From the NCBI RefSeq assembly GCF_016097555.1, contig NC_054704.1, forward strand, positions 99,516,268-99,580,267: a DNA stretch of 64,000 nt, in the 5' to 3' direction. The notes under the pieces are model-generated. The model was given only the letters and a program-made list of their open reading frames with translations, was not told the origin of the DNA and did no database searches. Each line of letters starts with the position of its first letter. Positions within the stretch are counted from its first letter, which is position 1. This DNA comes from Gigantopelta aegis. Taxonomy: Eukaryota > Mollusca > Gastropoda > Neomphalida > Peltospiridae. Both the position numbers and the translations under genes were made by a program. Below are positions 1-8,908 of this stretch, piece by piece.

Positions 1-279
1 TGAACTCGTATGGGGGAAAATGCAGTGAACTTCTATGGAAATAACAAACTGATATATCCAATACTGTATGTACAGCAACTTGTGTGTAGTTTTTATGCAG
101 AGTTCGACAATCCGTAAGCCTGACATCCGTGGTTAGTGGTTTTTAAGTTCGAGCTAATGAGAAACACAAAACATGCATGCACTATTTACGGTTTCTGTTG
201 CAGGAAATAAGTCTAATGACATGCGTGTTTTGATTGGTTTTTATTACCATTTTTGTTCATCAATTAACAACGCCGTTAT

Positions 280-425
280 ATTCTTTCCTCTCACTAACCA
301 CTAATAACAACTTAGTCAACTAACCCACTGTCCTGGACAGGCAGCCCAGATAGCCGAGGTGTGTGCCCAGGACAGCGTGCTTGAATCTTAATTGGACGTA
401 AGCACGAAAATAAGTAGAAATCAAT
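280..425 (+). mobile_element. 3' part of a tRNA-derived SINE (family C)
   Basis: The stretch with 'cccactgtcctggacag', 'cagcccagatagc' and 'gcttgaatcttaattgga' matches the 3' half of the longer copy at 48,330-48,600. The tRNA-like head is missing here. It is a diverged 5'-truncated copy. Confidence 0.6.
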
Positions 426-587
426 AATAAAAAAACTTCACTCAGAACCATGGTAGACACACCGTGTGTGGTTTGTCACCGACCAGTAACAAGACAACGG
501 AAAGTGTACCGCCCGTTCCCCCCATTAGTTATCGATCTAAAGAGGGATTTTTTGATGGGGTATATATAGAAAAGTGGGGCATGGGGC

Positions 588-627
588 CCTAACCCTAACT
601 CTATCCCTAACCCTAACCGTAAACTAT
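588..627. repeat. Short interstitial telomere-like repeat
   Basis: About five CCCTAA units, two of them degenerate, form a 40-bp run. CCCTAA/TTAGGG is the usual metazoan telomere repeat. So short and degenerate a block is an interstitial relic, not a chromosome end. Confidence 0.6.
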
Positions 628-1558
628 TATAAATGATGGGGGGAACGGGTGGAGCTCTTGCCCAAGACAACATCACTCTGTGGAATGTGACTGCAGTCGA
701 CAGGCAAATAGTTGACTGATGGTGACATAAATAAGAAGCATGTATACAAAATAGACATTTAAGAGAAATATCAAACTTTAAAGTATATCTGCATATCCAT
801 ACATCCCCATACGAGTTCACCGTTATTTTTTACATACGAGTTTTCCGTTCATACGAGTTAGTTTCCATACGAGTTCACCGCATCCCGCCGATACACCGGA
901 CAGCACTGTAGTGCATAGGTACTTGATGACAGGATAATAAACCATTTCCAAATGACACTAGTACATGATACGGTGGTTGCTGCATTGAGTTAGTCACTGT
1001 GATTAAAAGCCCAATGTCCGATAAACATTCAGTACTTTTTTTTTCTTCTTTTTTTTAACAACACCCTATCCTAAGCATTTTGATTCGCGTTTTATTCCCG
1101 GCCATGACAAAATGAGGATTTTACCCCGCCCATAATGCAAATTTTAAAACACGAAACTACATGAGAAAAATGTAAAAAAATAATCAGGTATTAAAAACAC
1201 TTCATCAGGACCATAATTATTTCAAGTCAGTTTTCAAATTTATATTTTTGCGTTCAGTGTAGGGAAAACGCTTGTTAATAGGTTAAGCCGTGTAACAATA
1301 TAGGCTACGTGCTAGTGGTTATCATTATTATTTTGTTCCTTCTTCTTTTTATTTTCTATTCCTCTTTGACAACAGCAATATTTTCAAGGGTTTGTATGTA
1401 AGCTAGTGCGTGCTAAGAGGGGTTTTTGAGGGGTATATTGTGGTATATGGACAATATTTAAATTATCCTGTCATCAAGTGCCTATGCTGTAGTGTAGATG
1501 TTGCATAACCAACGTTACTGTAAATCATACTAAATCGTCACAATGTGGATCTGCTTAC

Positions 1559-1651
1559 CAGTTCTTTTACAGGTACTGATGTTAAGTTATGTAAACTTAA
1601 ATCTAGCTCATTTCCATCTAAATAATCTCTAATATTCTGATCCTTTGGCAT
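1559..1651 (-). CDS. LRRC59: LRRC59 exon 1 (leucine-rich repeat-containing protein 59), first 31 codons
   Basis: LRRC59 is a tail-anchored endoplasmic-reticulum protein with leucine-rich repeats facing the cytosol; it has been linked to ribosome binding and nuclear import. Read on minus, the exon starts with ATG at 1651 and gives a peptide beginning MPKDQNIRDYLDGNELDL and ending LTSVPVKEL. The remembered human N-terminus contains LRDKLDGNELDLSL followed by EVPVKEL, an almost residue-for-residue match including the start of the first leucine-rich repeat. The exon ends at a donor CTG|GTAAGC (GT at 1558-1557) in phase 0. The remaining leucine-rich repeats, coiled coil and tail anchor are not in 1-1558, so the rest of the gene lies beyond the left edge. 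It is divergent from PAM16. Confidence 0.85.
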
Positions 1652-1999
1652 TGTTTCTGTTTCAATGTGTTTAAGAACTGGTGTAGGAAATACTTCTTTA
1701 AGTACTTATCAGCAGAACTTTGAGTCTGACACTGACACGCTACACATCAAACGGAAGTAGTTTTTAAAAGAAGAAAAAATATATATTACTAAAAATAAAA
1801 AGTCTTGATCTATGTTTTATATTTCCACATTTATATATTAATATTATATATTTGCATTTATCAATCTTTAAAATGTTATTTATTTTGATAGTATACGGAA
1901 TAACATTTACTGCCGTACAAATGTGCAACTGCTTCCTTCCGGTGTCAAGCGAACATGTGAAAGTCAACTGATTGCACCAGCCAAATAAAATCACGTAAT
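1652..1999. promoter_or_regulatory. Candidate bidirectional promoter between LRRC59 and PAM16
   Basis: These 348 bases separate the LRRC59 start codon (minus) from the inferred PAM16 start codon (plus). Two ETS/GABP-like sites in opposite orientation are visible: CGGAAGT at 1752-1758 and CTTCCGG at 1936-1942. ETS sites in a short divergent spacer are common at housekeeping and mitochondrial genes. There is no CpG-rich block or clear TATA box; the middle part is AT-rich. The assignment depends on the inferred PAM16 exon 1. Confidence 0.45.
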
Positions 2000-2002
2000 A
2001 TG
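2000..2002 (+). CDS. PAM16: PAM16 candidate exon 1, start codon only
   Basis: PAM16 exon 2 begins in phase 0 with the codons for AKYLAQ. In animal PAM16 these follow the initiator Met directly, so the upstream exon must end with ATG. The trinucleotide at 2000-2002 is followed at once by GTACGT, a good donor, and lies on the far side of a short divergent spacer from LRRC59. A competing ATG|GTAGGT exists at 4541-4546 in the G/C-run region. The choice is an inference from phase, donor quality and position. Confidence 0.45.
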
Positions 2003-2212
2003 GTACGTTAAGTCGTTGTCTAAGTATACCATTAATGACTGTGTTGTATTGTTTTTTAGAAACACATTTTTGAAGAGCGTATATATATATTTTACATAAT
2101 TAAAAGGGAAAACCGTTGGTACCCAGCTATGAGTTCACCACAAGCTGTAAGTTTTAAAAGTTTTGAGCTATCGAAAAGGAGTATGGCGATCTCGCCCCGT
2201 GTCGATCTCGCC

Positions 2213-2243
2213 CTGGCGAAGTCGCCCCGGGCGAGTTCGCCAG
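2213..2243. repeat. GC-rich perfect-but-one hairpin
   Basis: The arms CTGGCGAAGTCGCCC (2213-2227) and GGGCGAGTTCGCCAG (2229-2243) pair over 15 bases with one mismatch and a one-base loop. Related words GCGATCTCGCCC and TCGATCTCGCCC lie just before it. It stands out in an AT-rich setting and could be the end of a small transposon such as a Helitron-type hairpin, but no partner end was found. Confidence 0.6.
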
Positions 2244-3073
2244 GACTTATTTTCATCGTTAGGCGAAGTTATCATACATATTAGACTTGCTAGAAGACAT
2301 ATATTACAACATATATTATAGTATATATCTACTGTCATTATCAGCATGTTTTTGTGCCAAAACTACAGGGTTATACCACTTATCAGGCTTCGAAATTCAC
2401 GACGGCTCCACGGCATTTGCCGTACTGCCTTGTGCCTTTGCCGTGATGCCTCAAAAATACCAGTTACTTTACGGCTATGAATAACCGTGCCCTTTTAATT
2501 ACCTGCTGTGGTGCCCCTTTTGTGTATGTTTTTTTTTTTTTAAACTTGTATTATGTATAACCCTAACTTTTATTTTAAAACATTAAGCATGCACGAATTC
2601 GATGTATGTACACACTATAGTTACAGTAATCAATGATCATTGCCGACTATTTAATTTTTGTTTCGTTTGTTAAAAAGTTACAGAGCATGTGACTGGAACA
2701 TGATTTGATGTGCAGTACTCTGTGGCATATTGACCAATCAGAGCTATCGGGGTCAGATTATTTTTACTCTTGGAATTCTGCACACACACGCTGGTTTTAT
2801 GTATAATTGATGATGGGGATTTTTTTAATTATATTTATTATGGCATCCCACATTTGGAATAAAATCCTTTGTAATGACAGAATTTCAGATTATCTTTTAT
2901 TCACTTATAAATTAAGCAATATGTTGTACTACTTTTAAGACTGTCGTTTATGCAGAGCTATCACTCTGGCTCCCAGGGGCATCGGAAGCGGTACGGCCAG
3001 TTTGGCCATGGCCTTACCACTTTTTTGGCCAGGAATGTTTTTTCTCTTCCTATGGCACTCACATAGTACAGGG

Positions 3074-3200
3074 GACAATATTTCGAAATCTGAGGTAAGC
3101 GGAAGTCGGTTCACGTGGTTTTTACCTTGGTAACCAATTGTTCGGTTACGTAAATTATATTTGCATACCCATGGGTTACCTGATCGGTTACCTTGAAGTT
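3074..3200 (+). repeat. Dispersed repeat R1, copy 1
   Basis: Begins with 'ggggacaatatttcgaaatc' and continues with 'aagtcggttcacgtgg' and 'ggtaaccaattgttcggtta'. The same ordered words recur at about 17,018-17,300 and 50,000-50,080, always in plus orientation. There is no open frame. This is an unclassified interspersed repeat, probably a non-autonomous element. Confidence 0.55.
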
Positions 3201-4497
3201 ACACTGACATTATATTTCAAATACTTATATTTAACTCAAACATAAAGTTAAAACAAAATACAAAAGAAAACATTTTATAAAACAGTTTTTTTAATGGTTA
3301 CTAAAGTTAACAATATTGTAAAAGGGCTAAATATCAGCCCCAGTACTGAAACAAAATAGTAAATTTGGAGGGATTCTTTTTTTGTTTTGCGGTAGCCATG
3401 CTACTTTCACTTTATTGATGGTACTTCTACACTACAATGATGTTCCAAATGTTTGTTTTTTAAAACTTATTATGTGATGTTAGTATTTTTTAACTTTTGT
3501 GACACTTTTGATTCCTGTTTACGTTAAAACTGTTTTCAACATTTGTAAAATTATAGGCAATCCAATATTATGTCTACATATATTCCTTTAGAGATAGAAT
3601 AGCAGCAGCGGTCTGTGCACATTTCTTTAAAACTTTTGGCTTGTCTCTGTACTGAGTCTTTATAGTCCGTCCCACAGGGAACGTCTTTTTCATACTATGA
3701 GATATACTACAAAGTTATTTATTTCTGAGCCGATTAATTTGTGAGTTGCACATAAAAATAGTTGTTGTCTTTTGTTTTTTGTTATTTCCAAAACACGTTT
3801 ACTTTTCTTCTTATGTCAAACCAAACTGAAATTATTTACAAAAATACATTTTTGTAGGTGATGGGTGCCCTGTAGTATAGATCTCATCATATACATTGCT
3901 TTCATGGCTGTACCGGCTTTTAAGTGCTTCCGATGCTCCTGGTCTCCCCACCACTGTGCCGAGACTGGTTCAAGGAGAGTAATTTTTAGTTCTCCTTATC
4001 ATGTTAATGTTTTTAAAATGGTCCCACAAGATCTGGATCTGGAACTATTTTCTCGTGCCCCTATCCATATATGGTTCAGGCACGCCCACCATGGATCCAT
4101 GTTCTGGCATCGCCAGTCCACGGTTCCATGGCGGGAGGGGGGATGTGGGGGTGTATTTATATGAGGGGGACATAAAAATATAGTAAGACTTTAAAATTAT
4201 TGCTACACAAAAAAAAAAGGGGGAATATAACTGCATTTACTTTCTTATTATTAATTATCTGAAACATTAATACACTATCTGCAAATTTATAAATTAATTA
4301 ATTTATCTTTTTTCTTAATATATATAGTATTACTATGCACCAGTATAAATTATGAAGTCAGGCTATAACATTTAATATAACTTTAGTTGGTGCCATTTTT
4401 GACCGGGCAGTTCAAAATATTGTTTTCCATTTAATACATAATTTTTTTTATCTTAATAGCCTAGCATTAGCCCTAGAGGGAGGAGGTTGGTATAGGC

Positions 4498-4700
4498 GGG
4501 GGGGGGGGGCATCGCGTCCAATCCAGTTCGCGCGAAACCCCATGGTAGGTCCAAAGGCCGGCCGGATTCCCACGGGGCAGGCGTGCGGGGGGGGGGGGGG
4601 GGGGCCTCCTACCAGGCAAACTATCGGTCAAAACCGCCGACGCCCTACCGCACCCAAATAAGCATCCTATCACGGCGTCCCCCCCCCCCCCCCCCCCCCA
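4498..4700. repeat. G- and C-homopolymer cluster
   Basis: Runs of about 12 G (4498-4509), 18 G (4587-4604) and about 21 C (4679-4699) sit within 200 bp of GC-rich, CpG-containing sequence. The minus-strand open frame here is proline-rich only because of the homopolymers. Run lengths are likely to carry sequencing or assembly error. Confidence 0.8.
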
Positions 4701-5052
4701 TCCCGTCTAACCCAAAGTCATCCATACAGCCATTCGGACATTGTTAGAATGTGAATATGAAAGGAAGGGTGGGTAGGAATGATAGGGTAAGGGATGATAT
4801 GTGATGTAAAACCCTCCAATCACGTCCGGACCGCCGCGGTGGAAACGTATCTCCGGAGAAATCATTTCGTTGTTATGTCCGAGGTGTCTCCTGGAATTCC
4901 TTCAGCATTCGTACGCCTACACCCGCTAGGGTGCGTCACCTAAACGGATGACAAGGTCATTGCTATATAAGCCTTGGTGTCGTCCAAATGACCACTGTTC
5001 GTTAGGTGGACGGCACCAAGTAGCAGTCCGTTTTTTTATTTATTTAGTTATA

Positions 5053-6532
5053 TACTCTTCAAAAAAAGAAACGCAAAAGGGTACAAATGGGTTATAACTC
5101 CGATTTTATGTTTCCTACCGGTTCATGCTTTGTGAATATAAGGTCATTGCATGTCCCAAACACATTCCCACGGTTACATTCGATAAAACGCAGCTACTGT
5201 ACAATAAAGTTCCAAAATGTGAATATTCGCAAAAACGCAGCCACGTGCAAACCATGTCACCACTGCACGTGCATTGTCTGCACGTGCAACATGAACACCG
5301 ACAGTATAAAAGTGCAGGGTGTTCGCTTGCCTGGCCTCTGTATCTGGCCAACAGTTGACAATCCAGGACATGCCACGTCTCAGTGAACCGCAGAGAAACA
5401 ATGCCATCGGCCGACTAGACGCAGGCGAATCCAGAACGGCCGTTGCCAGGGCATTCCATGTGTCCCCAAGTACCATCTCCAGACTGTGGGACCGTTACCA
5501 GCAACATGGATCAACACGTGACCTCCCTAGATCCGGTCGACCACGGGTCACTACCCCCGGGCAGGACCGCTACATCCAGGTACGCCACCTTCGGGAACGA
5601 TTGACTACTGCCACCTCCACAGCCGCAGCAATACCAGGTTTGCGCAGAATATCCGACCAGACTGTACGGAACCGCCTACGTGAGGTAGGAATTCGTGCCA
5701 GACGTCCAGTTCGAGGTGTCTTCTTAACACCACAACACCGTCGACTCCGACTGCAGTGGTGGCAGATTCATCGATGGAGACAGGTGTGGTTCAGTGACGA
5801 GTCCCGATTTCTGCTCCGACGTCATGATGGAAGATGTCGCGTGTATAGGCGTCGTGGTGAACGTTATGCGGCAAACTGCGTGCAGGAAGTGGACAGATTC
5901 GGCGGGGGTAGTGTCATGGTGTGGGCAGCCATCTCACACACTGGCAGAACTGACCTGGTCCACGTGCAGGGCAACCTGAATGCACAGGGCTACATTGACC
6001 AGATCCTCCGGCCACACATCGTTCCAGTTATGGCCAACGCCAACGCAGTGTTCCAACATGACAACGCCAGGCCTCACACAGCACGTCTCACACCGGCTTT
6101 CCTACAGAACAACAACATTAATGTCCTTCCTTGGCCATCGATATCACCGGATTTGAACCCAATTGAGCATCTATGGGACGAGTTGGACCGACGCCTCCGA
6201 CAGCGACAACCACAGCCCCAGACCCTGCCCAAGCTGGCAGCAGCCTTGCAGGCCGAGTGGGCCACCATCCCCCGGGACGTCATCCGTACTCTGGTTGCTT
6301 CAATGGGCAGGCGGTGCCAGGCAGTTGTCAACACACGCGGAGGCTACACCCGGTATTGACTCCAGATGACCTTGACCTTGGTGGTGTGTCCTATCACTTA
6401 CTCACAATGGACTAGAGTGAATTGTGAACAATCCTGCAACATTTGGTAATTATCGGACTCACCATTCAATAATTAAATCAATTCTCCAAATGTTACGACA
6501 ATGTGGTTTTGCGTTTCTTCTTTTGAAGAGTA
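5053..6532 (+). mobile_element. Complete Tc1-like DNA transposon with TIRs and TA target duplication
   Basis: The left end TACTCTTCAAAAAAAGAAAC (from 5053) and the reverse complement of the right end (to 6532) match over about 26 bases with one difference. A TA dinucleotide flanks each side (5051-5052 and 6533-6534), the hallmark of Tc1/mariner insertion. Length is about 1.48 kb with one uninterrupted transposase gene inside. No SINE or array has inserted into it and its reading frame is open throughout, so the insertion looks young. It lies in PAM16 intron 1, in sense orientation. Confidence 0.92.
5370..6359 (+). CDS. Tc1-family transposase, full length, DD34E
   Basis: The enzyme cuts and pastes its own transposon by binding the terminal inverted repeats. 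From the Met at 5370 (MPRLSEPQRNNAIGRL) the protein is 329 residues, near the usual 340 of Tc1 transposases; the frame stays open for 17 more codons upstream, but the downstream Met starts the conserved region. Order of parts: an N-terminal paired-like helix-turn-helix region (VARAFHVSPSTISRLWDRY, then the GRPR linker SGRPRVTT), then the DDE catalytic domain with FSDESRF (first Asp), QHDNARPHTA (second Asp) and SPDLNPIEHLW (Glu). Exactly 34 residues separate the second Asp from the Glu. All three catalytic residues are present and there is no internal stop. Whether it is active cannot be told from one copy. Confidence 0.93.
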   Translation: MPRLSEPQRNNAIGRLDAGESRTAVARAFHVSPSTISRLWDRYQQHGSTRDLPRSGRPRVTTPGQDRYIQVRHLRERLTTATSTAAAIPGLRRISDQTVRNRLREVGIRARRPVRGVFLTPQHRRLRLQWWQIHRWRQVWFSDESRFLLRRHDGRCRVYRRRGERYAANCVQEVDRFGGGSVMVWAAISHTGRTDLVHVQGNLNAQGYIDQILRPHIVPVMANANAVFQHDNARPHTARLTPAFLQNNNINVLPWPSISPDLNPIEHLWDELDRRLRQRQPQPQTLPKLAAALQAEWATIPRDVIRTLVASMGRRCQAVVNTRGGYTRY

Positions 6533-6559
6533 TATTAACTAAGGACTGCTCGGGTTAAT

Positions 6560-7020
6560 ACCTGTTTAAAAGTTAAAAAGTGAAGTAAAAGAAAAGTGTA
6601 CATATATGATTAAAACAATAATTAAAATGCCAAGAGGAAAATTTACTAATTATATTAAGATTAAAAGAAGGGGGAGTGGCTTAGCCCAACTGGGCATCCA
6701 GCCTCTCCCACAACACATAGCATTAGCCATGTCCCACAAGAGGATTAATTATCAATGCTCGGTGTCTTAAATGTCTTCCATAATCTGAGTTAGGGGAGTA
6801 GTTAATCACTCTCCTCAAATATTTTCATGTCAGGGTCTGATATTACAGTATTTGTTTCTTCCCACAGCAAGTTAGGGAATGGGAGAAGAAATGTAGAAAT
6901 TGTTCTGAACTGTATCAGTTGTCAAACAAAGCCTTTGATCAGATGTCTTAATTAAAACAGTGTAATTCTATGTTTTATTATTTTCATGTTGATTTCTACG
7001 GGTTTTTGTGTGTAATTGTA
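6560..7020. other. Intronic stretch upstream of PAM16 exon 2
   Basis: Mostly AT-rich. A 40-50 codon open frame from the ATG at about 6627 (MPRGKFTNYIK...) is not recognised. Sequence on both sides of the Tc1 insertion (AGCAGTCC at 5022-5029 and GGACTGCT at 6543-6550) forms an interrupted palindrome. The acceptor of exon 2 ends the stretch at 7020-7021. Confidence 0.4.
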
Positions 7021-7021
7021 G

Positions 7022-7195
7022 GCCAAGTACCTGGCACAGATAATAATTACAGGTGGTCAAGTGGTAATTAGAGCTTTCACACGTGCTCTGCGTCAGGAAT
7101 TTGCTGCCAGTCAGCAGGCCGCGCAGAAAGCAGGCGGAGGTAGGCAGGGAGCTCGCAGAGCAGCGGCTGATTCAGTCACAGGAATGTCACTTCAG
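7022..7195 (+). CDS. PAM16: PAM16 exon 2 (58 codons)
   Basis: Acceptor AG at 7020-7021 after 'tgtgtaattgta'; donor CAG|GTGGGT at 7195/7196. Encodes the N-terminal segment from AKYLAQ to SVTGMSLQ. The last 21 exon bases and the donor are the first unit of the tandem array that follows, so several donors compete downstream. Confidence 0.92.
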
Positions 7196-8873
7196 GTGGG
7201 TTGTTATAGTCACAGGAATGTCACTTCAGGTGGGGTTGTTATAGTCACAGGAATGTCACTTCAGGTGGGTTGTTATAGTCACAGAAATGTCATATCAGGT
7301 GGTTTGATAGGGTCACAGGATTGTCACATCAGGTGGGTTGATAGGGTCACAGGATTGTCACTTCAGGTGGGTTGATACGGTCACATGAATGTCACTTGAG
7401 GTGGGTTGATACGGTCACAGGAATGTCACTTCAGGTGGGTTGATAGTCACAGAAATGTCACTTCAGGTGATTTGATACAGTCACAGGCATGTCACTTCAG
7501 GTGGGTTGATATAGTCACAGGAATGTCACTTCAGGCTCATTTACAGTGATTGAAAAATCAGGACAATCTTGCTTTAGTTTTAATGACTACTTGTTTATTG
7601 ATATTTTCTAAATGTATTCATTTTTATTTCAGGAAGCCAAACAGATATTGAATATCAGCGATGCAAAAGATAAAGAATCAATTCTTAACAATTATGAACA
7701 CTTATTTTCGGTTAACGACAAGTCCAAAGGAGGGTCATTCTACCTGCAATCAAAGGTAAGACAGTAAAAGTTTGTTTTATTTAATGACACCACTAGAGCA
7801 CATTGCTTTATTTATCATCGGCTATTGGATGTCAAACATTTGGTAATTTTGACATAGTCTTAGAGAGGAAACCTGCTACATTTGTCCATTAGTAGCAAGA
7901 GATCTTTTATATGCACCATCCCACAGACAGAATAACATATACCATCACTGTTTCTGCCAGAAAGAACTGTTTGGGTGGCGCTATGAATTGAATGCAACCA
8001 TTGTCACCAGGAGCTATGGGGGACCTCCCCCAGAAAGAAAATGGGTTAAGTTTGTGCTTGAGTCATAGGATCAAACCACCTCAGCGGACCCTTTGGGGGG
8101 TTTTCCCATCCCAACCAGTGTCCCATGACTAATATATCAAAGGCCATGGTTCTCTGCTTTCCTATTTGTGACAAGTTCATCTTTTAATGGAGAAACATAG
8201 TAGGTTCCCTGTGAAGACTACATGACAAAATGACCAAATGTTTGACATCTGTCCAATGTGGTCTAGTTGGGTCAGTAAGCAAAGCAAACTTCAATTTGTT
8301 AAACAAAACAAACTTCAATAAACGTCTCTTCCAGCATAAGCTACATTTCAACTGACCTGAAGGTGCCCATGGAAAACTGATGCACAGTCAGGACTCGCCC
8401 TGGATCAAAAATACCTGTAGCCAAAATATTAGCCAAATGGAATTTTTATTAGCCATATTGAAAATGCCTTAGCCAAAATTGTTTTACGCATATATGAATA
8501 TGAAAATGCATCTTTTTAAGCTAATTGTATACAAACTGGAATAAATCTGAATAACAAAACCATATTACCTGATCAAAATCAAAGACAGCAATGGGGATAG
8601 GGGCAGTTAATATATTACTTCAATTTTTCAGCGGAGTGTGTGTGTGTGTGTGATGCATTATCTTCAGTTGGAAACCAATACCCCATACACACACCCCCAC
8701 TTCTAAGACCTATGACATTAAATTAACAAACATACAGAAATATGGGGGTGGGTTGATGTTTATGGAGGATGTGGGTTTTTCCTTTCTTCCCCAATTAAAA
8801 ATTTTGAGAGCTTTTTTTTAAATACAGAGCTCATTATTTCTTTAAATAGCAATCTTTATGTTAGTTTGAATTG

Positions 8874-8908
<35 letters not shown>

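Larger units (their letters stand above)
1..885. repeat. CATACGAGTT motif cluster and its inverted copy
   Basis: The ten-base motif CATACGAGTT occurs four times at 808, 833, 850 and 866. Its reverse complement (AACTCGTATG) lies at 3-12, at the very left edge. This gives an inverted arrangement about 0.8 kb wide, which could be the ends of a small mobile element cut by the window edge. No coding sequence is seen between them apart from a SINE tail and a telomere-like stretch. Confidence 0.35.
2003..7021 (+). other. PAM16 intron 1 (if exon 1 is at 2000)
   Basis: The region contains no recognised host exon. It holds a strong GC-rich hairpin at 2213-2243, a dispersed repeat at 3074-3200, long G and C runs at 4498-4700 and a complete Tc1-like transposon at 5053-6532. 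Short open frames at 2287 and 3865 show no familiar motif and are unlikely to be genes. Confidence 0.45.

Noticed and set aside
588-627. Chromosome end (telomere)
   Set aside because: Only about five partly degenerate CCCTAA units, with genes and repeats continuing on both sides.
3865-4236. Overlapping 60-99 codon frames on both strands
   Set aside because: No motif, low-complexity composition and no consistent splice sites; probably chance frames in repeat-derived DNA.
4473-4673. Proline-rich 66-codon minus frame
   Set aside because: Created by G/C homopolymer runs.
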